NCBI RefSeq assembly: GCF_000716675.1
Contig: NZ_JNXT01000044.1
Coordinates: forward strand, 1-64,000
Direction: 5' to 3'
Source: Streptomyces alboflavus
Lineage (GTDB): Bacteria; Actinomycetota; Actinomycetes; Streptomycetales; Streptomycetaceae
Length of the DNA: 64,000 nucleotides
Positions 44,580 through 52,296 of the stretch are shown in pieces. How positions within the stretch are numbered: position 1 is the first letter of the stretch; each line of letters opens with the position of its first letter. The notes beneath the pieces are model-generated. The model saw nothing but the letters and a program-made list of their open reading frames with translations. It had not been told where the DNA came from and did no database searches. A program made the translations under genes and the position numbers.

Positions 44580-46874
44580 GTGGCCACATTCCTGTACAAA
44601 CTAGGCCGACTCGCCTTCCGGCGACGGCACTTCGTCGCCCTGATCTGGGTCGCGCTGCTCACCCTCGCGGGTGTCGGCGCGGCGTCCGCGCCCACTGCGG
44701 CCTCCAGTTCGTTCTCGATCCCGGGCACGGAGGCGCAGAAGGCCTTCGACCTGCTCGACGAGCGCGTGCCCGAGGCCAGTGCGGACGGCGCGAGCGCCCG
44801 GGTCGTGTTCAAGGCGCCGGCCGGTGAGAAGGTCACCGACCCGGCCAACAAGGCCGAGATCCAGAAGACGGTCTCCAAGCTCAAGTCCGGCTCGGACCAG
44901 GTCGCTTCGGCCGCCGACCCGTTCGCCGCCAAGGTGGTCTCCAAGGACGGCACGACGGCGTACGCCTCCGTGACGTACAAGGTCACCTCCATGGAGCTGA
45001 CCGACGGCAGCAGGGACGCGCTGGAGAAGACCACCGACGAGGCGCGCGACAGCGGCATGACCGTCGAGGTCGGCGGTGACGCGCTGCAGGCCATGCCGCA
45101 CACCGGTGCCACGGAGATCATCGGCATCGCGGTCGCGGCCGTGGTCCTCGTCATCACCTTCGGCTCGCTGGTCTCGGCCGGGCTTCCGCTGCTCACCGCG
45201 CTGATCGGCGTCGGCATCGGCGTCTCCTCGATCGCCGCGCTCGCCAGCGCCCTCGACCTGGGCACGACCACCTCGACGCTGGCCATGATGATCGGTCTCG
45301 CGGTCGGCATCGACTACGCGCTGTTCATCGTCTCGCGCTACCGCGCCGAACTCGCCGAGGGCCGCGAGCGCGAGGACGCCGCGGGCCGCGCCGTCGGCAC
45401 GGCCGGGTCGGCCGTCGTCTTCGCCGGTCTGACCGTCGTGATCGCGCTCGTCGGGCTCGCCGTGGTCAACATCCCGATGCTCACCAAGATGGGCTTCGCG
45501 GCGGCGGGCACGGTGGCCATCGCCGTACTGATCGCGCTCACGATGATCCCGGCGCTGCTCGGGTACGCGGGCAGGAAGGTCACGCCGACGGGGGAGAAGG
45601 GGAGGCTGTTCGGCGGTCGCAAGAAGGCCGCCGGGACCGGTCCGGCCGAGGGGAACGCCTCGTCCGAGGGGAACGCCCCGGTCAAGGGCAGCGCCCCAGC
45701 CAAGGGCAGCGCCCCCGCCAAGGAGAACCTCGGCACCCGCTGGGCCCGCTTCGTCGTCCGGCGCCCCGTCGCCGTCCTGCTGCTCGGCGTGCTCGGCCTC
45801 GGCGCCGCCGCCCTGCCCGTCTCGCAGCTCGAACTCGGCCTGCCCGACGACGGCGCGCAGCCCACGTCCACGACCCAGCGCAAGGCCTACGACCTGATCG
45901 CGGACGGCTTCGGGCCAGGCTTCAACGGCCCGCTGATGGTGGTCACCGACCTCAAGGGCGTCGACGACGCCAAGGGCGAGGCGGCCGCCGTACAGAAGAA
46001 GATCGCGGGCCTCGACGACGTGCTCACGGTCGGCCCGCCGCAGCTCAACAAGGCCGGCGACACCGCGATGATCAGCGTCGTGCCGTCGTCCAAGCCCAGC
46101 GGCACCGAGACCGAGGACCTGGTGCACGCGATCCGCGGCGAGGCGAAGGACGTCAAGGCCGACAGCGGCGCCGAGGTCATGGTCACCGGCACCACGGCCA
46201 TGAACATCGACGTCTCGGAGAAGCTCAACGACGCGCTGATCCCGTATCTCGCGCTGGTGGTGGGCCTCGCGTTCCTGCTCCTGATCGTCGTCTTCCGCTC
46301 GATTCTGGTCCCGCTCAAGGCGGCCCTCGGCTTCCTGCTGTCGGTGCTCGCCGCGCTCGGCGCCGTGGTCGCGGTCTTCCAGTGGGGCTGGCTCGGCTCG
46401 CTGTTCGGCGTGGAGCAGACCGGCCCGATCATGAGCATGATGCCGATCTTCATGGTGGGCGTGGTCTTCGGCCTCGCGATGGACTACGAGGTGTTCCTCG
46501 TGACCCGGATGCGGGAGGCGTACGTCCACGGCGAGAGCCCGCACGAGGCGATCGTCACCGGCTTCAAGCACGGGGCGCGGGTCGTGTCCGCGGCGGCGGT
46601 CATCATGATCGCGGTGTTCGCCGGGTTCATCGGCTCCAGCGAGCAGATGGTCAAGATGATCGGCTTCGGCCTCGCCATCGCGGTCTTCTTCGACGCGTTC
46701 ATCGTGCGCATGGCGCTGGTCCCGGCCGTCCTCGCGCTGCTCGGCCGCAAGGCCTGGTGGCTGCCGAGGTGGCTGGACCACTCGCTGCCGAACGTGGACG
46801 TCGAGGGCGAGGGCCTGCGCACCCCGGCCGACCAGGGCGACCCCGACGAGAAGCGGGAACTGGTCCGCGTCTGA
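44580..46874 (+). CDS. MMPL family transporter (RND-type)
   Basis: This 764-residue protein has the two-fold RND layout. TM1 (about 18-38) is followed by an outer loop domain (40-175) and five helices including LAMMIGLAVGIDYALFIVSRYRAELAEGR. A cytoplasmic linker with a Gly/Lys/Ala repeat (about 345-385) follows, then the second half. That half has TM7, a loop domain and the helices MSMMPIFMVGVVFGLAMDYEVFLVTRMREAY. The Asp residues in GIDYALF and AMDYEVF are the usual proton-relay positions. MMPL proteins export lipids or lipophilic drugs. The GTG start (VATFLYKLGRLAFRRR) is preceded by GGGAG about nine bases upstream. Expression is probably set by the TetR gene upstream. Confidence 0.93.
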   Translation: MATFLYKLGRLAFRRRHFVALIWVALLTLAGVGAASAPTAASSSFSIPGTEAQKAFDLLDERVPEASADGASARVVFKAPAGEKVTDPANKAEIQKTVSKLKSGSDQVASAADPFAAKVVSKDGTTAYASVTYKVTSMELTDGSRDALEKTTDEARDSGMTVEVGGDALQAMPHTGATEIIGIAVAAVVLVITFGSLVSAGLPLLTALIGVGIGVSSIAALASALDLGTTTSTLAMMIGLAVGIDYALFIVSRYRAELAEGREREDAAGRAVGTAGSAVVFAGLTVVIALVGLAVVNIPMLTKMGFAAAGTVAIAVLIALTMIPALLGYAGRKVTPTGEKGRLFGGRKKAAGTGPAEGNASSEGNAPVKGSAPAKGSAPAKENLGTRWARFVVRRPVAVLLLGVLGLGAAALPVSQLELGLPDDGAQPTSTTQRKAYDLIADGFGPGFNGPLMVVTDLKGVDDAKGEAAAVQKKIAGLDDVLTVGPPQLNKAGDTAMISVVPSSKPSGTETEDLVHAIRGEAKDVKADSGAEVMVTGTTAMNIDVSEKLNDALIPYLALVVGLAFLLLIVVFRSILVPLKAALGFLLSVLAALGAVVAVFQWGWLGSLFGVEQTGPIMSMMPIFMVGVVFGLAMDYEVFLVTRMREAYVHGESPHEAIVTGFKHGARVVSAAAVIMIAVFAGFIGSSEQMVKMIGFGLAIAVFFDAFIVRMALVPAVLALLGRKAWWLPRWLDHSLPNVDVEGEGLRTPADQGDPDEKRELVRV

Positions 46875-46901
46875 GCCGACCGGGCCGGTGCCGCGCCCGA
46901 A

Positions 46902-47243
46902 TCAATGGGGCACGGGGGCGGCCGCGTACGTACGACGCAGGAAGCGGATCAGCGCCGAAGCGTCGAACTGCACGACCGCCACCCCCTGCGCCGAGTGGAA
47001 CTCCAGGATCGTCTGGACCCGCCCGCACGGCCAGATGCTCACGTCGCCGCTCTCCGTCGGGGCCCGCAGGCCCTGTTCGAGCAGCTCGCGGCTGAAGGTC
47101 CAGTCGTGGGACCCAGGGAGGTCGACCCGCACCGAGCGCGGGTCGGCCTCCGGGTCGTAGCGCAGCGCGACGGGGACGACGACGTGCTCGTCGGGGGAGT
47201 CGGTGACCAGGTGGGCCCGGGTGTACTGCTCGACTGCGGACAT
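46902..47243 (-). CDS. SsgA-like sporulation/cell-division protein (SALP), SsgE candidate
   Basis: This 113-residue protein has the SALP core: VVVPVALRYDPEADPRSVRVDL, WTFSRELLEQGLRAPTESGDVSIWPC, and ILEFHSAQGVAVVQFDASALIRFLRRTYAAAP. SALPs are whiA/whiH-independent actinobacterial proteins that control septum placement, wall maturation and spore separation. It is shorter than SsgA and SsgB. The next genes downstream in the S. coelicolor map that I recall for ssgE are the same nickel/cobalt transporter and a penicillin-binding protein nearby, so SsgE is the best guess. The ATG has GAGGAG six bases upstream. Its promoter region has a CATATG palindrome (47299-47314). Confidence 0.85.
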   Translation of the reverse strand: MSAVEQYTRAHLVTDSPDEHVVVPVALRYDPEADPRSVRVDLPGSHDWTFSRELLEQGLRAPTESGDVSIWPCGRVQTILEFHSAQGVAVVQFDASALIRFLRRTYAAAPVPH

Positions 47244-47298
47244 ACTGACTCCTCGTAGTCGTTCCGGCCCACGGAAAGCGGCTCTCCCCCTAATGTCC

Positions 47299-47314
47299 CA
47301 TATGTACGCATATG
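47299..47314. promoter_or_regulatory. Palindrome in the ssg promoter region
   Basis: CATATGTACGCATATG is a 6-4-6 inverted repeat (the CATATG arms are themselves palindromic), 56-71 bases upstream of the ssg-like ATG. It is AT-rich against a GC-rich background and may be a developmental regulator site. No known consensus was matched with confidence. Confidence 0.4.
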
Positions 47315-47388
47315 CCACATGGGGCGAAGGGGGGAGTGGAGGCGGTCCGGGGCGCTCCCGGCCCGCCCCAATCGTTGCTGGGCCGCTC

Positions 47389-47405
47389 TTGCAAGCGATT
47401 CGCAA
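47389..47405. promoter_or_regulatory. Nur box (nickel-uptake regulator site)
   Basis: TTGCAAGCGATTCGCAA fits the Streptomyces Nur box tTGCaa-N5-ttGCAA, with one mismatch in the second arm. It lies 107 bases before the transporter operon. Nur is the Fur-family nickel sensor that represses nickel uptake, so this site argues that the operon moves nickel. Confidence 0.78.
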
Positions 47406-47459
47406 CAACGCCCATCATTGAAAGGTTCACGAGCGACCCGCTCGGAGCGATCCGCTCTT

Positions 47460-47487
47460 GTCATGAGCGCCTCCCCACGCTCATGAC
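47460..47487 (+). promoter_or_regulatory. Leader inverted repeat before the nickel/cobalt transporter operon
   Basis: GTCATGAGCG (47460-47469) and CGCTCATGAC (47478-47487) form a perfect 10-bp stem with an 8-base loop, ending 24 bases before the ATG. It could be a second operator or an RNA hairpin limiting ribosome access. Confidence 0.5.
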
Positions 47488-47511
47488 CTGCGCCTTTCCA
47501 GGAGCACGCGC

Positions 47512-48663
47512 ATGCATGTCCCCGATGGCTTCATCAATGCGCCCGTTTCCGTCGCCGCCGGTGCCGTAGCAGTCGGCGCGGTCGCCGTGAGCCTGCGTGG
47601 CGCGCGGCGTGAACTCGACGAGCGGACGGCACCGCTCGCCGGCCTTGTCGCGGCCTTCATCTTTGCCGTACAGATGCTCAACTTCCCCGTGGCGGCCGGA
47701 ACAAGCGGCCATCTGCTGGGCGGAGCCCTTGCGGCGATACTCGTCGGCCCCTATACGGCGGTCCTCTGCGTCTCCGTCGTCCTGCTCATGCAGGGCCTGC
47801 TCTTCGCCGACGGCGGCCTGACCGCGCTCGGCGTGAACATCACCGTCATGGCGTGCGTGACGACGGTCGTGGCGTACGCGATCTTCCGCGGCCTGGCGAA
47901 GGTCCTGCCGCGCGGCCGCCGCTCGGTGACCGCGGCCGCGTTCACGGCCGCGCTCGTGTCGGTCCCGGCCGCGGCCGCCGCCTTCACCCTCCTCTACGCC
48001 GTCGGCGGCACCACGGACGTGCCCCTCGGCAAGGTCGCCACGGCCATGATCGGCGTCCACGTCCTGATCGGCATCGGCGAGGCCGCCATCACGGCGCTCA
48101 CCGTCGGCGCGGTCATCGCGGTCCGGCCGGACCTGGTGCACGGGGCGCGCGGCCTGACGGCGCCGCTGAAGCTGCGCGTCGGCGGCGAGCTGGTCGACGC
48201 CCCCGCCACCCCCGCTCCCGCACCGGCCCCCGCCGCCGCGGGCTCGCACCGCAAGCTGTGGGCCGCGGGCCTCGTCACCTCCCTGATCCTCGCGGGCTTC
48301 GTCTCCTTCTACGCCTCCACGAACCCCGACGGCCTGGAGAAGGTCGCCCACGACAAGGGCTTCGACAAGGGCGAGAAGGAGCACGACGCGGCGGACTCGC
48401 CGCTCGCGGACTACGGCGTGAAGGACATCAGCAACACCCGCCTGTCCGGCGGCCTCGCGGGCGTCATCGGCGTCGGCGTGACCGTGGTCGCGGGCAGCGC
48501 GGTGTTCTGGGCGGTACGACGGCGGCGCGACGGCGACGGCACGGAGAGCGGCCCCGCGTCGACGGCCACGGACGACGTGACCGCCGCGACGGCGACCTCC
48601 GCGACCTCGACGACCTCCGCGACCTCGGCGACCTCCGTGACCAAGCCCGCGGAGAACGCCTGA
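47512..48663 (+). CDS. Energy-coupling-factor nickel/cobalt transporter, fused M and N components
   Basis: This 383-residue membrane protein begins MHVPDGFINAPVSV. The N-terminal Met-His-x-x-x is the metal-binding end essential for CbiM/NikM, which confirms the start. About seven helices form the M domain (to about residue 215). After an Ala/Pro linker a PDGLE-type N domain follows (about 240-340, STNPDGLEKVAHDKGFDKGE...SPLADYGVKD with two helices). Fusing M and N in one chain is known for nickel systems. Q and O components follow immediately. Upstream are a Nur box and a hairpin. The C-terminus is a Thr/Ala/Ser repeat (SATSTTSATSATSVT). Nickel is favoured by the Nur box; cobalt is not excluded. 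Confidence 0.92.
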   Translation: MHVPDGFINAPVSVAAGAVAVGAVAVSLRGARRELDERTAPLAGLVAAFIFAVQMLNFPVAAGTSGHLLGGALAAILVGPYTAVLCVSVVLLMQGLLFADGGLTALGVNITVMACVTTVVAYAIFRGLAKVLPRGRRSVTAAAFTAALVSVPAAAAAFTLLYAVGGTTDVPLGKVATAMIGVHVLIGIGEAAITALTVGAVIAVRPDLVHGARGLTAPLKLRVGGELVDAPATPAPAPAPAAAGSHRKLWAAGLVTSLILAGFVSFYASTNPDGLEKVAHDKGFDKGEKEHDAADSPLADYGVKDISNTRLSGGLAGVIGVGVTVVAGSAVFWAVRRRRDGDGTESGPASTATDDVTAATATSATSTTSATSATSVTKPAENA

Positions 48664-48664
48664 C

Positions 48665-49429
48665 ATGGGTGCGGGCCACGCCCACCGCCTCTACCGGCAC
48701 GGCCACTCGCCGGTGCACGCCCTGCCCCCGCACACGAAGCTGACCGCCGTCTTCTGCTTCGTCGTCGTGGTGGTCTCCACGCCCCGCGAGGCGGTGTGGG
48801 CGTTCGCCGCGTACGCGCTGCTGCTCGCGTCGGTGGCGTACGCGGCCCGCGTACCGCCCCTGTTCTGGCTGAAGCGGCTCCTCATCGAGGTCCCCTTCGT
48901 GGCGTTCGCCCTGCTCCTGCCCTTCGTGGCCGAGGGCGAGCGCACCGAGGTCCTCGGGATGTCCCTGAGCGTCCACGGCCTGTGGGGCGCCTGGAACGTC
49001 CTCGCCAAGGGCACCCTCGGCGTCGCCGCGTCCGTCCTGCTCGCCGCCACGACGGAACTGCGCGAACTGCTCCTCGGCCTGCAGCGCCTGAAGCTCCCGC
49101 CGCTCCTCGTCCAGATCGCCTCCTTCATGATCCGCTACGGCGACGTCGTCGCCGACGAGATGCGGCGCATGCGGATCGCGCGCGAGTCCCGCGGCTTCGA
49201 GGCGCGCGGCGTGCGGCACTGGGGCGTGCTCGCCAAGTCGGCGGGCGCGCTGTTCATCCGCTCCTACGAACGCGGCGAGCGCGTGCACCTCGCCATGGTC
49301 AGCCGGGGCTACGCGGGGTCGATGCCGGTCATCGACGAGGTGGCGGCGACCCGCGCGCAGTGGACGTACGCCCTGACCCTGCCCCTGACCGCCCTCGCCG
49401 TCTGCCTGTTGGGATGGACCCTGTCGTGA
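48665..49429 (+). CDS. ECF transporter transmembrane T component (CbiQ/NikQ)
   Basis: This 254-residue protein begins one base after the M/N gene stop. It has about six helices, starting PVHALPPHTKLTAVFCFVVVVV. The coupling-helix motif IARESRGFEARG near residue 175 is the ARG box that contacts the ATPases. TELRELLLGLQRLKLPPLLVQIASFMIRYGDVVADEMRRMR is family-typical. It couples ATP hydrolysis by the O component to metal release by M/N. The ATPase gene overlaps or closely follows its end. Confidence 0.92.
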   Translation: MGAGHAHRLYRHGHSPVHALPPHTKLTAVFCFVVVVVSTPREAVWAFAAYALLLASVAYAARVPPLFWLKRLLIEVPFVAFALLLPFVAEGERTEVLGMSLSVHGLWGAWNVLAKGTLGVAASVLLAATTELRELLLGLQRLKLPPLLVQIASFMIRYGDVVADEMRRMRIARESRGFEARGVRHWGVLAKSAGALFIRSYERGERVHLAMVSRGYAGSMPVIDEVAATRAQWTYALTLPLTALAVCLLGWTLS

Positions 49430-50187
49430 CCACCGCACCGCCCCCCTCCCTGGAGGTCACCGGCCTCGCCTACGCCTACCCCGACGGCCACCAGGCCCTG
49501 TTCGGCGTCGACCTGAGCATCGCGCGCGGCGAACGCGTCGCGCTGCTCGGGCCCAACGGCGCGGGCAAGACCACCCTGGTCCTGCACCTCAACGGCATCC
49601 TCACCGCGGGCGCGGGGAGCGTCACCGTGGCCGGGCTGCCCGTCGGCAAGCGGCACATGGCGGAGATCCGCCGCAAGGTCGGCATCGTCTTCCAGGACCC
49701 CGACGACCAGCTGTTCATGCCGACGGTCCGCGAGGACGTGGCCTTCGGGCCCGCGGCGGCCGGGGTGCGCGGCCCCGAGCTGGAGGCGCGCGTCCTGAAG
49801 GCCCTCGGGCAGGTCGGCATGGCCGCGTACGTCGACCGGCCGCCGCACCACCTGTCCTTCGGCCAGCGCCGCCGCGTCGCCGTCGCCACCGTCCTCGCCA
49901 TGGAGCCCGAGATCCTCGTCCTCGACGAGCCGTCCTCCAACCTCGACCCCGCGTCCCGCCGCGAACTCGCCGACATCCTGCGCTCCCTGGACGTCACCGT
50001 CCTCATGGTCACCCACGACCTGCCCTACGCCCTCGAACTCTGCCCCCGCGCCCTGATCCTCAGCGAGGGCGTCATCGCGGCCGACGGCCCCACCGCAGAA
50101 CTCCTCTCCGACGCCGACCTCATGAGCAGCCACCGCCTGGAGCTCCCCTTCGGCTTCGATCCGAAGTCCGTACGGGAGAAGAGCTAG
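49426..50187 (+). CDS. ECF transporter ATPase (CbiO/NikO)
   Basis: This protein of about 253 residues is an ABC ATPase. It has a Walker A (LLGPNGAGKTTLVLHLNG), Q-loop (VGIVFQDPDDQLFMPTVREDVAFGP), signature (LSFGQRRRVAVATVLA), Walker B (PEILVLDEPSSNLD) and H-loop (VTHDLPYALEL). The FQDPDDQLF stretch is typical of ECF-type subunits. Two starts are possible: GTG 49426, overlapping the preceding stop as GTGA, or ATG 49414 four codons earlier. With only one ATPase gene here it should act as a homodimer, as in dedicated nickel/cobalt ECF systems. It closes the operon. Confidence 0.93.
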   Translation: MTTAPPPSLEVTGLAYAYPDGHQALFGVDLSIARGERVALLGPNGAGKTTLVLHLNGILTAGAGSVTVAGLPVGKRHMAEIRRKVGIVFQDPDDQLFMPTVREDVAFGPAAAGVRGPELEARVLKALGQVGMAAYVDRPPHHLSFGQRRRVAVATVLAMEPEILVLDEPSSNLDPASRRELADILRSLDVTVLMVTHDLPYALELCPRALILSEGVIAADGPTAELLSDADLMSSHRLELPFGFDPKSVREKS

Positions 50188-50223
50188 TGGAATCTTCGGC
50201 GGCGGGTGGCTGTTGTGCGTGAC

Positions 50224-51444
50224 ATGAGCGCTGATCAGGTCGAGGTCGGGAACGCCGGGGTGCACGGCACGGTGTCCGAGGGCTTCGAGCCCGTACGGGA
50301 CGCCTTCGTACGCAACTTCGCCGCGCTCGGGGAGCGCGGGGCCGGGGTCGTGGTGTACCGGGACGGGCGTCCGGTGGTGGACCTGTGGGGCGGGGTGCGG
50401 GACTTCGACGGGGCGGAGGCCGAGGCCGGGGGTGCCGCGCCCTGGGAGCGGGGCACCGCGCAGGTCGTCCGCTCCGCGACCAAGGGGGTCGCCGCGGCCG
50501 TCCTGCTCCTCCTCCACCAGCGCGGCGACCTGGACCTGGACGCTCCCGTCGGCACGTACTGGCCCGAGTACAAGGCCCACGGCAAGGACCGGACTCTCGT
50601 ACGCCACGTCCTCGCCCACCGCGCCGGGGTGCCCGCCCTCGACCGCCCCCTGACCCCCGAGCAGGCCCTCGACCCCGACGTGGCCGCCGCCACGGTCGCC
50701 GCGCAGCGCCCCTTCTGGGAGCCCGGGACGGACCACGGCTACCACGCGCACACGTACAGCTGGCTGACCGGGGAACTGGTGCGGAGGGTCACCGGGCGCT
50801 CCATACGGGACGTGATCGCGTCGGAGATCGCGGGGCCGCTGGGGCTGGATCTGTGGGTGGGGGCGCTTGCGGCCGACGGCCCGGCCGGGCGTGTGGGACG
50901 GCTCGGGCGGCTGCCCGACCCGCCCGCCGCCGCGTCGGGGCTCCGCACCCGCCCCAAGCCGCAGGTGTCCGACGCCTACCGGGACCCGGACTCCCTCACC
51001 CGCCGGGCCTTCGGGGTGGTCGAGCCGTTCCCCGACGAGAACTCCGCCGCGTACCACTCGGCCGTGCTCCCCGCCTCCAACGGCATCGCGACCGCCGGTG
51101 CGCTGGCCCGCTTCTACGCATCCCTCATCGGCGAAGTGGAGGGCGGCGCGAGGCTGTTCACCCCCTCCACCCTCGCCCTCGCCCGCGCCGAGGCGTCCAC
51201 CGGGCCCGACCGTGTCCTCGTCGTCCACACCCGCCTCGGCCTCGGCTACATGCTCCACGGCGCCGCGTCGCCCCTCCTCGCCCCGACGTCCTTCGGCCAC
51301 CCCGGCCGCGGCGGCGCCCTCGCCTTCGCGGACCCCGAGTCCGGGATCGCCTTCGGCTACGTCACGAACGGGATGGGCAAGGGGGTCACGGCGGACGCGC
51401 GGGCCCAGGCCCTGGTCCGAGCCGTCCGCACCGCCGCCGGGTAG
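50224..51444 (+). CDS. Serine hydrolase of the beta-lactamase/esterase EstB type
   Basis: This 406-residue protein has the class-C/EstB fold. The nucleophile motif is SATK in VVRSATKGVAAAVLLLLHQRG. The Tyr motif lies in HGYHAHTYSWLTGELVRRVTG. A late HPGRGG replaces KTG, as in EstB esterases (GHPGRGGALAFADPESGIAFGYVTNGM). Members hydrolyse small esters rather than beta-lactams. No signal peptide is seen, so it is probably cytosolic. The ATG (MSADQVEV) is chosen; a GTG six codons upstream is possible. It starts 37 bases after the nickel/cobalt ATPase gene but shows no functional link. Confidence 0.85.
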   Translation: MSADQVEVGNAGVHGTVSEGFEPVRDAFVRNFAALGERGAGVVVYRDGRPVVDLWGGVRDFDGAEAEAGGAAPWERGTAQVVRSATKGVAAAVLLLLHQRGDLDLDAPVGTYWPEYKAHGKDRTLVRHVLAHRAGVPALDRPLTPEQALDPDVAAATVAAQRPFWEPGTDHGYHAHTYSWLTGELVRRVTGRSIRDVIASEIAGPLGLDLWVGALAADGPAGRVGRLGRLPDPPAAASGLRTRPKPQVSDAYRDPDSLTRRAFGVVEPFPDENSAAYHSAVLPASNGIATAGALARFYASLIGEVEGGARLFTPSTLALARAEASTGPDRVLVVHTRLGLGYMLHGAASPLLAPTSFGHPGRGGALAFADPESGIAFGYVTNGMGKGVTADARAQALVRAVRTAAG

Positions 51445-51552
51445 CTCGCCCCCGACAGGGGCGGTAGTACGTCTGCGCGACGCGATGGGATGCCGAACAG
51501 AACTCCCGCCGGGTGCTTAGGTGTGCCATTTCAAGAGATTGGTGCCACGCAG

Positions 51553-51669
51553 ATGACCATCACTCTCGTGCCAATGGCCTTCCGGGACGCGTGCGCGTAT
51601 GTCGATCGCGCCCACCGCCATCACGCCGCTCCGCACGGGCTCAGTGGACTGTCGGAGCTGGCAGTGTGA
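51553..51669 (+). pseudogene. Truncated XF1762-like gene remnant
   Basis: An ATG at 51553 opens 38 codons (MTITLVPMAFRDACAYVDRA, then HRHHAAPHG). This looks like the N-terminus of XF1762/phage-type proteins, which usually read ...VP.tfreAcaFV..hHRHh.pP.G... and continue for well over 100 residues. Here similarity stops after HHAAPHG and the frame ends in the TetR gene's tail at 51669. The last 29 bases overlap the 3' end of the convergent TetR gene. The match is by eye from memory. Confidence 0.45.
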
Positions 51670-52213
51670 CCGCCTCGCGCAGTTCGGCGGTGGCCTGGGT
51701 CATGAGCTGAGCGAGGGTGGTGTCCGGCTCGGCTAGCCAGCGGGGCATGGCGCGCCGGTGGATCGCCAGCACCACGTCGATGAGGAAGCGTGCTTTGCCG
51801 GGCTCGACGCCGCGGTGCTCGAGCGCCGGTGCCAGCGCGTCGGCGATGTTGGCGAGCTTGATCAGGTCGCGCTCGGCCAGTGCCGGGTTGGCGGCGATCA
51901 CTCTGCCCCGGCGCAGCAGGAACTCGCGTGGGCGGAAGATCTCCTCGGCGGTTCCCAGCGCGGTCAGCAGCGCCTCGATCGGGGTGAGGCCCGGGTCGGC
52001 CGACTCGACCTGGGCGACGAGGTGGGCCTCGAGTTCGTTGCCGGCGAAGAGGACTTCCCGCTTGTCGGGGAAGTAGCGATAGAAGGAGCGCTCCTTCAGA
52101 CCGGCGGCGCCTGCGATCTGCGCAACCGAGGTGCGCTCGAACCCCTGCGTCTCGAACAGCTCGAGCGCCGCGCGTTCGAGCCGGCCCTGTGCGTCAGATT
52201 CCCATCGCGGCAT
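51641..52213 (-). CDS. TetR family transcriptional regulator
   Basis: This 190-residue repressor has a TetR HTH at about residues 8-55 (QGRLERAALELFETQGFERTSVAQIAGAAGLKERSFYRYFPDKREVLF). The C-terminal helical ligand domain includes LLRRGRVIAANPALAERDLIKLANIADAL and IHRRAMPRWLAEPDTTLAQLM. The ATG (MPRWESDAQ) has GGTGG a few bases upstream. It is divergent from an NADP-dependent oxidoreductase. Two copies of a 20-bp operator-like sequence lie between them (52228-52247, 52263-52282). This is the standard layout of a TetR-controlled detoxification oxidoreductase. Confidence 0.9.
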   Translation of the reverse strand: MPRWESDAQGRLERAALELFETQGFERTSVAQIAGAAGLKERSFYRYFPDKREVLFAGNELEAHLVAQVESADPGLTPIEALLTALGTAEEIFRPREFLLRRGRVIAANPALAERDLIKLANIADALAPALEHRGVEPGKARFLIDVVLAIHRRAMPRWLAEPDTTLAQLMTQATAELREAVTLPAPTVH

Positions 52214-52227
52214 ACCCACCAGCGTAC

Positions 52228-52247
52228 GACAACAGGAGTTGTTATCA
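52228..52247. promoter_or_regulatory. TetR operator copy 1
   Basis: GACAACAGGAGTTGTTATCA is a near-palindrome (ACAAC-AGGA-GTTGT core) 15 bases upstream of the TetR ATG. It matches copy 2 at 15 of 20 positions. Confidence 0.6.
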
Positions 52248-52262
52248 GCTGGTACGGTCAAT

Positions 52263-52282
52263 GACAACAGATGCTGTCATCA
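52263..52282. promoter_or_regulatory. TetR operator copy 2
   Basis: GACAACAGATGCTGTCATCA matches copy 1 (GACAACAG..G.TGT.ATCA). It lies 15 bases upstream of the oxidoreductase ATG, 35 bases centre to centre from copy 1. It has palindromic arms TGACA/TGTCA. Confidence 0.6.
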
Positions 52283-52296
52283 GTCGGGAGATCGTC

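Noticed and set aside
47283..47511. Possible cobalamin riboswitch before the CbiM-like gene
   Set aside because: The leader is short and lacks a B12-box; a Nur box explains metal control better.
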